DNA of 64,000 nucleotides from Abyssibius alkaniclasticus (GTDB lineage Bacteria > Pseudomonadota > Alphaproteobacteria > Rhodobacterales > Rhodobacteraceae), in NCBI RefSeq assembly GCF_020447305.1, contig NZ_CP095732.1, forward strand, positions 620,001-684,000. The letters run 5' to 3'. The notes below the pieces were generated by a model. That model searched no databases, was not told the DNA's origin, and saw nothing but the letters and a program-made list of their open reading frames with translations. The position numbers and the translations under genes are program-made. This document shows, one piece after another, positions 35,381 through 44,177 of the stretch; position 1 is the stretch's first letter, and each line of letters starts with the position of its first letter.

Positions 35381-36112
35381 ATGGCGCTGCCCCTGATGAC
35401 CAAAGCCACCGCCGTTTGGCTGGTAGATAACACCACGCTGAGCTTCAAGCAGATCGCCGCGTTTTGCGGCTTGCACGAGCTTGAGGTGAACGGCATTGCC
35501 GATGGTGAAGTTGCAACCGGCGTCAAGGGATTTGACCCGATCGCCAACCGCCAACTGACCGCCGCCGAGATCAAGCGTTGCGAAGATGACCCGCGCGCCA
35601 GGCTCACGCTGATGCACAACCCCGCCGCCGAGGGCGAGCAGAAGCGCAAAGGCCCGCGTTATACCCCGCTGTCCAAACGGCAAGACCGCCCCTCGGCCAT
35701 TGCCTGGCTGGTGAAGTTCCACCCTGAATTGACCGATGGCCAGATTTCCAAGCTTGTCGGCACAACGAAGCCCACGATCCAGTCGATCCGCGAGCGCACG
35801 CATTGGAACATTGCCAATGTGTCGCCGGTCGACCCGGTCGCGCTGGGCATGTGCCGCCAGACCGAGCTTGATGCCGCCATCGCCAAGGCCACCAAGAACA
35901 AGGGTGCCGCGATGACCGATGACGAGCGCATGAAGCTGATGTCGACCGAGCAAAGCCTGCAGATGCGCGACGAGCCGCGCATTCCCAGCGCCATTTCCGG
36001 GCTTGAGAATTTCTCGCTGACTGATTCGGATGAAGATGACGACTCGCCGCTGCTGGTTGACGCCGACAGCCTGTTTAACCTTCCCGATAGCGATGAAGAT
36101 GACGAGAAATAG
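35381..36112 (+). CDS. trcR: TrcR/DUF1013 cell-cycle transcriptional regulator
   Basis: A 243-residue alphaproteobacterial protein with the family opening MALPLMTKATAVWLVDNT. Two helix-turn-helix-like segments are visible: TLSFKQIAAFCGLHELEVN, and near residues 120-140 LTDGQISKLVGTTKPTIQSI. The C-terminus is acidic (DSDEDDDSP and DSDEDDEK). The family is named as a cell-cycle regulator in annotation; targets here are unknown. The ATG at 35381 is preceded by GGAG with 6-nt spacing. Confidence 0.85.
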   Translation: MALPLMTKATAVWLVDNTTLSFKQIAAFCGLHELEVNGIADGEVATGVKGFDPIANRQLTAAEIKRCEDDPRARLTLMHNPAAEGEQKRKGPRYTPLSKRQDRPSAIAWLVKFHPELTDGQISKLVGTTKPTIQSIRERTHWNIANVSPVDPVALGMCRQTELDAAIAKATKNKGAAMTDDERMKLMSTEQSLQMRDEPRIPSAISGLENFSLTDSDEDDDSPLLVDADSLFNLPDSDEDDEK

Positions 36113-36249
36113 GCCGTTTTTTGTGTTTTCGGTGGACAAATTGCGCTTCGTGCCCGAAATTCGGCCTATGGGGTTAAACACTAAATCGTGATCTGCTCTG
36201 GCTTAACGCAATCTGCCGCGCCTGTGGCGCCCGTAATTGGAAAGACACA

Positions 36250-36903
36250 ATGAAAACCATACACAAAATGCTGTTTGCCGCGCTGGTCGTATTGCTGGCC
36301 GCAATGTTCTATGTCGCTGATTTGAACGGCAACAAGGTGCGCATTGCCGAAAATGACGCCATGACTGCCGAAACCGCACGGGCTGCGGCTGTAGCCGAGA
36401 ACGAGGCTTTGGCTGCCCAGCTGGCCGCATTGCAGGCCGATGGTGAAGGCGCTGTTGCCGCCGCCGTTGAAGAAGCCACCGCCGCCAGCGAAATGGCCGC
36501 CGCCGCCGAGGCGCGGATTGGCGAGTTGGAAGCCATGCTGGCCGAAAAAGAAGCGATGATCACCGAAGCCGATGCCGCCGCCCAGGCCGCCGCCGCTGAC
36601 GCCGCCTCCGCGCTGAGCGATGCGCAGGCCGAGGTTGCCACGCTGACCGCCGAGCTTGAAGAAGCCAAGCGCATGGCCGCAGAAGCCCCGGTCAGCACCG
36701 ATGGTTCGGCCGAGCTGGCCGCCGCACAGGAAGCTGCCGCCAGCGCACAGGCTGAAGCCGAAGCTGCAAACGCTGCCGCCGAGGCTGCGGCACGCGAAGC
36801 TGCGGCTGCCGCTGAAGCCGCCGCCGCCCGCATTGCCGAGCTGGAGGCCGCTTTGGCTGAAGCCGAGGCTGCTGCTGCCGCCGCGGCCCCTGCCAGCAAT
36901 TAA
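36250..36903 (+). CDS. Membrane-anchored Ala/Glu-rich coiled-coil protein of unknown function
   Basis: A 217-residue protein with an N-terminal helix (about residues 7-24, after MKTIHK) and an almost pure Ala/Glu body from residue 34 to the end. The body has heptad-like periodicity, for example ARIGELEAMLAEKEAMI and ARIAELEAALAEAEAAA. It looks like a long coiled coil held at the inner membrane, or a secreted one if the leader is cleaved. I recognise no family. Low complexity means homology searches will give false hits. It is followed by a clear terminator. Confidence 0.65.
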   Translation: MKTIHKMLFAALVVLLAAMFYVADLNGNKVRIAENDAMTAETARAAAVAENEALAAQLAALQADGEGAVAAAVEEATAASEMAAAAEARIGELEAMLAEKEAMITEADAAAQAAAADAASALSDAQAEVATLTAELEEAKRMAAEAPVSTDGSAELAAAQEAAASAQAEAEAANAAAEAAAREAAAAAEAAAARIAELEAALAEAEAAAAAAAPASN

Positions 36904-36927
36904 GGCGAAAAACCACGAGATAAAATC

Positions 36928-36955
36928 GCGCCGGGGGCAACTCCGGCGCCTTTTT
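36928..36955 (+). terminator. Rho-independent terminator after the coiled-coil gene
   Basis: Stem GCGCCGG (36928-36934) and CCGGCGC (36943-36949), 8-nt loop, then CTTTTTATT. It is 25 nt after the stop codon. Confidence 0.85.
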
Positions 36956-36972
36956 ATTGCAAAACCAGTCGG

Positions 36973-37464
36973 CTATTCGGGGCTGTCGGCACCAAAATCA
37001 TAGCGAAAGGTGCAACAGGGCGCGCCTTGCATGATGGTCTGATCGCGGGTCAGGCTGGCCTTTGGGTTGAACCCCTCGATCAGGGCCGCGTCCCGATTGC
37101 AGCTAAGAACCGCCCCCAGTTCCGGCACGCCCAGCGCGCGATACATTTCGGCATAGCGGCAGCGGGTGACGTTGAAATCGAGATGGCGGCCATCGTCGCG
37201 CAGCGTCTCAAGCTCCAGCGCGCCGCCACGGGTCCAGAATTCCAGCGTTTCCTTGAAGGCCGCAGCATCCGCCCCGTATTCCGCCGCCAGATCTGCCCCC
37301 TGATCACGGGCAATCTGCTCGATTGTGTCGCGCAGAATCTCCACCACGGCCGCGCGGCCAAAGGCCTTGGCCAGCGCGTCAACCACCGGCACAAGAATGC
37401 GCGCCTCAACCTCGCGGCGGGTCAGCACGCCAATGGTTTGGGTGAGGGTGTCGGGCTTGCTCAT
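36973..37464 (-). CDS. L-2-amino-thiazoline-4-carboxylic acid hydrolase-family protein
   Basis: A 163-residue protein with conserved Cys-containing blocks [31 protein letters not shown] and [14 protein letters not shown], which I recognise from the ATC-hydrolase family. Members of this fold are mostly of unknown function despite the name. The repeated cysteines suggest metal or cofactor binding rather than thiazoline hydrolysis. Its ATG overlaps the smc stop (ATGA), so it should be translated from the smc message. Confidence 0.75.
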   Translation of the reverse strand: MSKPDTLTQTIGVLTRREVEARILVPVVDALAKAFGRAAVVEILRDTIEQIARDQGADLAAEYGADAAAFKETLEFWTRGGALELETLRDDGRHLDFNVTRCRYAEMYRALGVPELGAVLSCNRDAALIEGFNPKASLTRDQTIMQGAPCCTFRYDFGADSPE

Positions 37465-40400
37465 CCCTCGATCAGCTCCTCGGCCTGACGCAGATCGACG
37501 CTGACAAGCTGGCTGACGCCCTGTTCGGCCATCGTAACGCCGAACAAGCGGTCCATCCTGCCCATTGTGACCGCATGATGCGTGATGATCAAAAACCGTG
37601 TATCGGTTTGGCCGGTCATCTCGTCGAGCAGGTCGCAAAACCGGGTGACATTGGCGTCATCAAGCGGCGCGTCCACCTCGTCCAGCACGCAAATGGGCGA
37701 AGGGTTGGCCAGAAATACCGCGAAGATCAGGCTCAGCGCGGTGAGCGTTTGCTCGCCGCCCGACAGCAGTGACAGGGTCGACAGTTTCTTGCCCGGCGGC
37801 TGGCACATGATCTCCAGACCTGCTTCCAGCGGATCGTCGCTTTCCACCAGCACAAGATTGGCGTCACCCCCGCCAAACAGGCTGCGAAACAGCACGGTGA
37901 AGTTCTTGTTCACCTCGTCAAACGCCGCCAGAAGCCGGGTGCGCCCCTCGCGGTTGAGGTTGGCAATACCGTGGCGCAGCTTGTCAACGGCAGCGGTCAA
38001 GTCGTTCTTTTCAGCGGCCAGCGCGTCAAATTCCTCCTGCACCGCGCGGCTGTCCTCTTCGGCGCGCAAATTCACGGCACCCAGCGATTCGCGCTGGCGC
38101 TTCAGCCGCGCCACCTCGATCTCGATGGCATCGGATGCGGGCATCTTGTCGGGGTCAGCGCCAAGGCTTTCCAGCAGGTTCACGGGGCTTTGGCCGGTTT
38201 CCTCAACCACACGGCCCTGCGCCACTTCAACCCGCGCGGCAGCCGCCTCGGCCACGGCTTCGGCACGGGCGCGCGATTCACGCGCTTCCGAGGCCGCGCG
38301 CTCGGCGCTGCGCTCGGCGGCTTCGGCACTGCGCAGCGCGGTCTCACCCTCGGCCAAGGCATCAGCGGCAGCCTTGCGGCGGGTTTCGGCCTTTTCCAGC
38401 GCACGGGCCATTTCATCGCGCTTGGCGGCCAGAATTTCGGGGGTTTGGCGCGCGGCGTTCAAATCGCTTTCCGATTGCGCCTGCCGCGCTTGCAGGTCGG
38501 CAATGCGCTGGGTGGCGCTGTCCAGCCGGTTCGACCAGCTTGTGCGCTCGGTTGCGATTTCTTTCATCCGCCGCACCCGCGCCTCACCCTCGCGGCGCAG
38601 ATCATCGGCGATGGAGCGTTTGGTGAGCATGGTCATACGCGCCGCTTCAACGGTGATTTTGTGGCTGTCCACCGCCTTGCGCGCGGCATCGACATCACCC
38701 AAATCCTTCATGCCCGCCTTGGCCTCGGCCAGTTGTGCGGCGGCGTCGGTATCTTCGGCTGCGCGCCGCGCCACGGCGCTGGCCAGCGTTTCGGCCTTGC
38801 CGTCAAGCAGGCTGAGCGCTGCATCGGCGGCATTGGCGGCGCGGGTGGCCTGGGTCATCGCCTCGTCTGCCGCTTTGCGGGTGCGGCGGGCCTCGGCCTC
38901 TTGCGCCTGGGTTGTGTCAAGCGCGGCGCGGGCGGCTTCATGGGCCGCACGGGCGCTGGCGGCGCTGGCCTCGGCACCCTCTAGCGCGGCCTGCAAATCG
39001 GCCAAACGGTTCTTTTGCTGCAGGCGCAAGGCGGCGGCGCTCGGTGCATCATCGGCGGCGGCGCGGTAGCCATCCCAGCGCCACAAATCGCCGTTCCGCG
39101 ACACCAGCCGCTGGCCGGGGCGCAGTTGCGCCTGTAGCGCGGCACCCTCGGCGGCATCCACAACGCCGATTTGTGCCAGCCTGCGGGCCAGAACGCCCGG
39201 CGCATCGACCTTGCCGGCCAGCCGCTCAACACCCTCGGGCAAAGCGGCATCCGGATCATAGCCGGCCAGCAAAACCCAGCCCGAACGCCCCTCGGGCCCA
39301 CATTCCGGCGCTTTCAGATCATCGGCAAGGGCGGCGCCCAGGGCCGCCTCATAGCCTTTTTGGGTTTTGACCAGTTCCAGCAGGTTGCGCCCATCGCCCG
39401 CCTCGCGATCGAGCATCCGCGACAGGGCATTGGTTTCAGCGCGCAAGGCCGTGGCCTCGCCTTCGGATTCAGAACGCGCCGCGCGCGCCTCGGATTCGGC
39501 ATTTTGCGCTGCTGCGCGCGCGGTTTCAGCCGAAAGCAGCGCGGCTTCGGCTTTGGCCGATCCTGCCTGCGCATCCTGCTGCGCGGCCTCGGCCTGCAGT
39601 TTTTTGGCCTCGGCCGCTGCAAGCTCGGTCTTGATCGCCTCGGCCGCACTGCGCGCAGCTTTGGTGGCAGCCGCGCAACGCTCTAGCTGGCTTTGCGCAT
39701 CGGAAAGCCGCCGTTGCGCGGCCTGATGCCGTGCGGCAAGCCGTGCGGCATCCTCGGTCATCTGGTCAAGCGCGGTTTCCTCATCTTGCAACGCGCTTGC
39801 GGCATCGCGCGCCGCATCGCGCGCGCTCGCAAGCTTGTCATCCTGGCCCTGAGCGGCTTTTTCCAGCGCCGCGCGCTCCCAGTCCAGCCGTTCGATGGTT
39901 TCGCCCGCATCCTTGTTCAGCCCGTGTTCGCGCGCAATATCGCGGCCAAGCTGGGCGATGCGGCCTTCAAGCTCGGCAATGGTTTGCCGTGCCCGTGCTT
40001 CCTGCTCGGCCAGCGCATCGCGTTCATGCGTGAGCCGCGCAAACACGGCACCGGCCACGGCCTCTTCCTCGCGCAGCGGCGGCACGCGGCCTTCGGCGGC
40101 GGCCCGCGCCCGGCCTGCCTGCGCGGCGGCACCCTGGGCTGCGCCTGCGGATTTTGTCGCATCGGTCAGCGCCGCGGCAGCCGTGGCGCGTTCGTTTTCC
40201 GCCTCGCGCCAGCGGCGATACAGCAACAGGCCCTCGGCGGCGCGCAATTCTTCGGCGATTTCGCGATAGCGGGCGGCCTGGCGGGCCTGACGGGCAAGCG
40301 ATTTGAGCTGCGCTTCAAGCTGCTCCAGCACATCTTCAACCCGCGCAAGGTTGGTTTCCGTGCCGTTCAGCTTCAACTCTGCCTCATGCCTTCGCTGATA

Positions 40401-40919
40401 CAGGCCGGAAATGCCCGCCGCTTCCTCCAGCACGCGGCGGCGGGCCTGCGGTTTGGCGTTGATCAGTTCCGAGATCTGCCCCTGGCGCACCAGCGCGGGG
40501 CTGTGCGAGCCGGTCGAGGCATCGGCAAACAGCATCTGCACATCGCGCGCGCGCACCTCTTTGCCATTGGCCTTATAGGCCGATCCGGCATCGCGGGTAA
40601 TGCGGCGCACCACATCCAGCTGGTCTTGTGTGTTGAAGCTTGCCGGCGCCAGCCGCTCGCGGTTGTCAATGGTCAGCGACACTTCGGCATAGTTGCGCGC
40701 CGGGCGGGTGGAGGCACCGGCGAAAATCACATCCTCCATGCCGCCGCCACGCATGGCGGTGGGCCGGTTCTCGCCCATGACCCAGCGCAACGCCTCCAGC
40801 AGGTTCGACTTGCCGCAACCATTTGGCCCGACCACGCCTGTCAGCCCCGGCGCGATGGCCAGTTCGGTCGGGTCGACAAAACTTTTGAACCCCAAAAGGC
40901 GCAGTTTGGTGAATTGCAC
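37461..40919 (-). CDS. smc: Chromosome segregation protein SMC
   Basis: A 1152-residue SMC ATPase. Walker A is GPNGCGKSN at residues 31-39. Long coiled-coil arms (about 160-510 and 650-990) flank a hinge with the [14 protein letters not shown] start. The C-terminal head has [19 protein letters not shown] and Walker [15 protein letters not shown]. The start is GTG 40919 ([17 protein letters not shown]), where the family begins; the in-frame upstream extension is not conserved-looking. It condenses chromosomes with ScpA and ScpB. It overlaps the downstream ATC-hydrolase-like gene by 4 nt. Confidence 0.96.
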   Translation of the reverse strand: MQFTKLRLLGFKSFVDPTELAIAPGLTGVVGPNGCGKSNLLEALRWVMGENRPTAMRGGGMEDVIFAGASTRPARNYAEVSLTIDNRERLAPASFNTQDQLDVVRRITRDAGSAYKANGKEVRARDVQMLFADASTGSHSPALVRQGQISELINAKPQARRRVLEEAAGISGLYQRRHEAELKLNGTETNLARVEDVLEQLEAQLKSLARQARQAARYREIAEELRAAEGLLLYRRWREAENERATAAAALTDATKSAGAAQGAAAQAGRARAAAEGRVPPLREEEAVAGAVFARLTHERDALAEQEARARQTIAELEGRIAQLGRDIAREHGLNKDAGETIERLDWERAALEKAAQGQDDKLASARDAARDAASALQDEETALDQMTEDAARLAARHQAAQRRLSDAQSQLERCAAATKAARSAAEAIKTELAAAEAKKLQAEAAQQDAQAGSAKAEAALLSAETARAAAQNAESEARAARSESEGEATALRAETNALSRMLDREAGDGRNLLELVKTQKGYEAALGAALADDLKAPECGPEGRSGWVLLAGYDPDAALPEGVERLAGKVDAPGVLARRLAQIGVVDAAEGAALQAQLRPGQRLVSRNGDLWRWDGYRAAADDAPSAAALRLQQKNRLADLQAALEGAEASAASARAAHEAARAALDTTQAQEAEARRTRKAADEAMTQATRAANAADAALSLLDGKAETLASAVARRAAEDTDAAAQLAEAKAGMKDLGDVDAARKAVDSHKITVEAARMTMLTKRSIADDLRREGEARVRRMKEIATERTSWSNRLDSATQRIADLQARQAQSESDLNAARQTPEILAAKRDEMARALEKAETRRKAAADALAEGETALRSAEAAERSAERAASEARESRARAEAVAEAAAARVEVAQGRVVEETGQSPVNLLESLGADPDKMPASDAIEIEVARLKRQRESLGAVNLRAEEDSRAVQEEFDALAAEKNDLTAAVDKLRHGIANLNREGRTRLLAAFDEVNKNFTVLFRSLFGGGDANLVLVESDDPLEAGLEIMCQPPGKKLSTLSLLSGGEQTLTALSLIFAVFLANPSPICVLDEVDAPLDDANVTRFCDLLDEMTGQTDTRFLIITHHAVTMGRMDRLFGVTMAEQGVSQLVSVDLRQAEELIEG

Positions 40920-41107
40920 GGACAAACCTGATTCTGTTGCAACCGACAGGATTCCGCCCCAGCGCCCCAGAGTCAATAACGCATACAGGATATGGCGGGC
41001 CTGTGCAGAATTACCACCAGATATCGTGGCAACAATCGGTTTCCCGGCGCCAAGCTTGTATCTGGCCCGAAAGCCGTTAGCTAGCAAAGGAACAAAAAGG
41101 AGACCCT

Positions 41108-41650
41108 ATGATCCCGCTGACCTTGCTTGGCATTTCCGGTGCATTGCGCAAAGACTCTTCAAACACCAAACTCGTTCATGCCGCCGAAAAGCTGTTCAAA
41201 CCGGCCCGCTTCGAGTTCGCCGACCTGCGCCTGCCGCTTTATGATGGCGATGTTGAAATCGCTGATGGCATCCCCACAACCGTGCAAAGGCTTCATGCGC
41301 AAATTGCCGAAGCGGATGCCGTGGTCATTTCCACCCCCGAATATAACAAGGCAATTTCCGGCGTGCTGAAAAACGCGCTCGACTGGGTCAGCCGGATGGA
41401 GGGCAACCCCTGGGCGGGCAAGCCTGTGGCGGTGATGTCGGCCGCCGGCGGGCGCGCGGGCGGCGAGGTTGCGCAATACACCCTGCGCCATTGCCTAACC
41501 CCCTTTGCCCCCGATCTGGTGCTGGGCAATGCCGTGATGCTGGCCGATTCGCGCAAGCAGTTTGATGAAGACGGCAATCTTATCAATGAGATAACCGAAA
41601 AATCCCTGACGCGGCTGATGGAGGCTTTGCGCAAACGTGCGGGTGGATAA
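41108..41650 (+). CDS. NADPH-dependent FMN reductase
   Basis: A 180-residue flavodoxin-fold oxidoreductase. The N-terminus ISGALRKDSSNTKL is the FMN phosphate loop. The family signature STPEYNKAISGVLKNALDW is near residue 77. AAGGAG lies 6 nt upstream of the start. It may reduce quinones, chromate or azo compounds, as relatives do. The gene is monocistronic, ending just before a large inverted repeat. Confidence 0.9.
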   Translation: MIPLTLLGISGALRKDSSNTKLVHAAEKLFKPARFEFADLRLPLYDGDVEIADGIPTTVQRLHAQIAEADAVVISTPEYNKAISGVLKNALDWVSRMEGNPWAGKPVAVMSAAGGRAGGEVAQYTLRHCLTPFAPDLVLGNAVMLADSRKQFDEDGNLINEITEKSLTRLMEALRKRAGG

Positions 41651-41663
41651 GTCTATCAGATAC

Positions 41664-41695
41664 GACACCATGTAAATATTTCTTTACATGGTGTC
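41664..41695. promoter_or_regulatory. Perfect 13-bp inverted repeat (operator-like)
   Basis: GACACCATGTAAA (41664-41676) and TTTACATGGTGTC (41683-41695) are exact reverse complements around a 6-nt AT spacer. There is no T tract after the hairpin, so an operator is more likely than a terminator. The right arm carries the first of three GTGTC repeats. Confidence 0.7.
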
Positions 41696-41753
41696 TCAAA
41701 TCTCATACTTAGTGTCAACTTGATCTGACTCAGTGTCGAATCATCCAGACATA
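41691..41753 (+). repeat. Three 21-bp direct repeats headed by GTGTC upstream of the membrane/XRE cassette
   Basis: GTGTC occurs at 41691-41695, 41712-41716 and 41733-41737, spaced exactly 21 bp (two helical turns). The following bases are partly conserved: C at unit position 14, AC at positions 17-18 and A at position 21. The last unit ends at 41753, just upstream of the ATG at 41765. A single face of the helix would be contacted by repeated subunits, as in operator arrays. Confidence 0.6.
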
Positions 41754-41764
41754 GGAACCTTGGT

Positions 41765-42214
41765 ATGAGCTACGAAGAAAAGAACTCCATCATCTCGCTG
41801 ATCGTTACGATCGGCGTGTTCGGCTATTATGGCTTCCGGTTTTCGGGCCTTTATGCCGAAGGCTATTTCACCGGCCCCGAGGCGATGACCCGCACGGGCT
41901 GGGAAATTCTCTACTTGATCGGCTATGGAATCATTGCCCAGATCATCGGGCAGATCGTGCTGACCATCCTGTTCTCCATCCTCGCCAATGACCCCAAACC
42001 AAGCTTTGTGGTCGATGAGCGCGACCGCCTGATCAGCCTGCGCGGCGTGCGCTTTGGCTATGCCTTTGCCGGAGGTGGGGTCACGCTTTCCATCGTCGCG
42101 CTGGCCTTTGGCTGGGATCCGGTCATCGTGTTCAACCTTGTCATTTTCTCCATTGCGGCTGGTGCTTTCGTTGAAACGCTGGTCAAGGTTGTCCTCTACC
42201 GGATCGGGGGTTGA
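41765..42214 (+). CDS. Four-helix membrane protein (DUF2178-like)
   Basis: A 149-residue inner-membrane protein with helices at about residues 7-25, 48-72, 96-117 and 121-142. The conserved-looking cytosolic loop VVDERDRLISLRGVRFGY between helices 2 and 3 recalls DUF2178. In that family the gene is typically paired with a short XRE regulator, as here: the next ATG lies 2 nt after the stop. Probably a regulator or sensor partner; function unknown. AGGA lies 8 nt before the start. Confidence 0.75.
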   Translation: MSYEEKNSIISLIVTIGVFGYYGFRFSGLYAEGYFTGPEAMTRTGWEILYLIGYGIIAQIIGQIVLTILFSILANDPKPSFVVDERDRLISLRGVRFGYAFAGGGVTLSIVALAFGWDPVIVFNLVIFSIAAGAFVETLVKVVLYRIGG

Positions 42215-42216
42215 GC

Positions 42217-42432
42217 ATGGCAAAATCCCGCGTTGAGAACGATATCCGCCGCTTGCGGTTCGAGCATGGCGAGATGACACAAAAGCAACTGGCCGAGGCG
42301 GTGGGCGTGACCCGCCAGACCATCGTGGCCATTGAAAAGGCAAATTATTCCCCCTCGCTGGAACTGGCATTTCTGATTGCCCGCGTCTTTGACCGGCCGC
42401 TTGAAGACGTGTTCACCTTCAAGGCCACCTAA
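42217..42432 (+). CDS. XRE-family helix-turn-helix regulator
   Basis: A 71-residue DNA-binding protein with a single HTH (residues about 20-45: MTQKQLAEAVGVTRQTIVAI). It closely matches the YozG-type small regulators ending in FDRPLEDVFTF. The start is ATG 42217, 2 nt after the membrane-protein stop. It is the likely protein to bind the upstream 13-bp palindrome and 21-bp repeats and to autoregulate the cassette, but this is inferred from position. Confidence 0.88.
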   Translation: MAKSRVENDIRRLRFEHGEMTQKQLAEAVGVTRQTIVAIEKANYSPSLELAFLIARVFDRPLEDVFTFKAT

Positions 42433-42515
42433 GCGTTTTTCACACAACCGCGCCTGAAACTGCGCCGCCATCGGCAGCGCAAGAAACAGTTGCGCCCAAA
42501 TTACAGGAGGCCAGC

Positions 42516-43184
42516 ATGGCCGGACATTTCAAGAAAGACTGGGGCGTGCCGCTCGTGCTGCTGGGTCTTGGCACCCCGACAATGATTTTCGGCATTGTGA
42601 AAGCTCTGGCGCTTTACACCGCCGCCACAACCGGGGTGCTTCCCGAAATTGTCGATGCACCGCATCACTTTACCCGCCCCATCCCCATTGCGCTGCATGT
42701 GCTTGCGGGCATTGTATTTGTGCTGACCGGGCCAGTTCAGTTTGCCCATCGCATTCGCATCCGCTGGCCACGCGCGCACCGGATTTCGGGCAGGCTTTAT
42801 GTGGCATCGGGGCTGGGGGTAGTCGGGGCCGGGCTTTGGATGAACCAGGTCTACCCCGCCTATGGCGGCGCGTTGAAATACTGGGGCGTTCTTGGCTTTG
42901 GCCTGCTGTTTCTTGTCAGCATCGGCATGGCCCTGCGCGCCATTTACCGCCGCGATATCCAGCGCCACCGCATCTGGATGAGTCGCGCCATCGCGCTTGG
43001 TCTGGGGCCGGGCACGCAGTTCTTTCTGGCCATCGCGCTCTTTGCCACGATCGGGATGACAGATTTTGGCATTGGCGTCATCGTTGTGCTTGGTTTTGCC
43101 ATCAACCTTGCTGTTGCCGAGCGCCATATACGTAAACATCTCAGCCTGAAACTGTTGGGCGCTCCGCTTGCACACCAGGCATGA
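42516..43184 (+). CDS. DUF2306-family membrane protein
   Basis: A 222-residue integral membrane protein with about six helices. Conserved residues of the family include an early His-His (DAPHHFTRPIPIALHV), PRAHRISGRLYV and QRHRIWMSRAIAL. Paired histidines on helices hint at heme or quinone binding, but no function is established. GGAGG lies 8 nt upstream. It is 83 nt after the XRE gene and 18 nt before the dehydrogenase, so probably part of the same transcript. Confidence 0.82.
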   Translation: MAGHFKKDWGVPLVLLGLGTPTMIFGIVKALALYTAATTGVLPEIVDAPHHFTRPIPIALHVLAGIVFVLTGPVQFAHRIRIRWPRAHRISGRLYVASGLGVVGAGLWMNQVYPAYGGALKYWGVLGFGLLFLVSIGMALRAIYRRDIQRHRIWMSRAIALGLGPGTQFFLAIALFATIGMTDFGIGVIVVLGFAINLAVAERHIRKHLSLKLLGAPLAHQA

Positions 43185-43202
43185 CCAAGAGGGAAATTTC
43201 AC

Positions 43203-44177
43203 ATGAAAGCCGCAGTTTACCACAAGTACGGCCCGCCCGAATCCGTTAGGGTCGAGGAGGTTCCGACCCCGACCGCCAAAGCCGGCGACGTGCTGATCCG
43301 TATTCGCGCCACCACCATTTCCACCGCCGACTGGCGGGCGCGCGCCCTGATTCTGCCCAAGGGTTACGGGCCAATGGGGCGCCTGGCCTTTGGTGTGTTC
43401 GCCCCGCGCTGCAAGGTGCTTGGCCTGAGCTTTGCGGGTGATATCGTGGCGCTTGGCAAGGGCGTGACGCGGTTCAAGGTCGGCGATGCCGTATTCGGGT
43501 TTTCCGGCATGTTCAAATTCGGCTGCCATGCCGAGTTCATCGCGCTCAGGGCAAGCGGGCATATTCTGCCCAAGCCGGAATCGCTCAGCTACGCGGTTGC
43601 GGCCAGCCTGTCATTCGGCGGCACGACGGCGCTGTATTTTCTGCGCGACAAGGCCAATGTTCAACCCGGCGAGCGGGTGGTCGTGGTCGGTGCATCAGGC
43701 ACGGTGGGCAGTGCCTGTGTGCAAATCGCCAAACATTTCGGCGCAAATGTAACCGGCGTATGCAGCGCCCGGAATGCCGCGCATGTTCTGGCGCTTGGCG
43801 CGGATGAGGTGATTGACTATCAGACCGAAGACCTGACCAAGCGCCGCCAGACATGGGATATTCTGGTTGATTGCGTCGGCAGCACCAGCTTTGCCACGCA
43901 TAAGCACCTGTTGGCGGCGGGTGGGCGGCACTGCCTTGTGCTGTCGAGCCTCGGGGAGGCGCTGCGCGCCATCTTCAGCCGCCAGCCAGACGGGCGACGC
44001 GCGATTTCCGGCACCGGGGGCGAAAGCAACGCGGCTTTGCAACTGCTCGCCGATCTGGCGGTCAGCGGCGCGGTTGTCCCGCCGATTGACAGCGAATACC
44101 CGCTTCATGACATTGTGGCCGCGCATCGCCGCGTGGATAGCGGGCGCAAATGCGGGGCCGTGGTGGTGCTGCCCTAG
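43203..44177 (+). CDS. NAD(P)-dependent alcohol dehydrogenase / quinone reductase (MDR family)
   Basis: A 324-residue medium-chain dehydrogenase without zinc-ligand cysteines. The Rossmann fingerprint is VVVGASGTVGSACVQIAKH near residue 160. The N-domain ends in SADWR-like residues (TTISTADWRARALIL). Substrate unknown; this MDR branch reduces quinones or enones. It closes the membrane/XRE cassette, suggesting a redox stress or lipid-quinone theme. The end overlaps the convergent FAD oxidoreductase by 4 nt. Confidence 0.88.
   Translation: MKAAVYHKYGPPESVRVEEVPTPTAKAGDVLIRIRATTISTADWRARALILPKGYGPMGRLAFGVFAPRCKVLGLSFAGDIVALGKGVTRFKVGDAVFGFSGMFKFGCHAEFIALRASGHILPKPESLSYAVAASLSFGGTTALYFLRDKANVQPGERVVVVGASGTVGSACVQIAKHFGANVTGVCSARNAAHVLALGADEVIDYQTEDLTKRRQTWDILVDCVGSTSFATHKHLLAAGGRHCLVLSSLGEALRAIFSRQPDGRRAISGTGGESNAALQLLADLAVSGAVVPPIDSEYPLHDIVAAHRRVDSGRKCGAVVVLP

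Noticed and set aside
37582-39069. A 495-residue open frame antisense to smc
   Set aside because: The Ser/Arg/Ala-rich product mirrors the Ala/Glu coiled-coil codons on the other strand. SMC is clearly the real gene.
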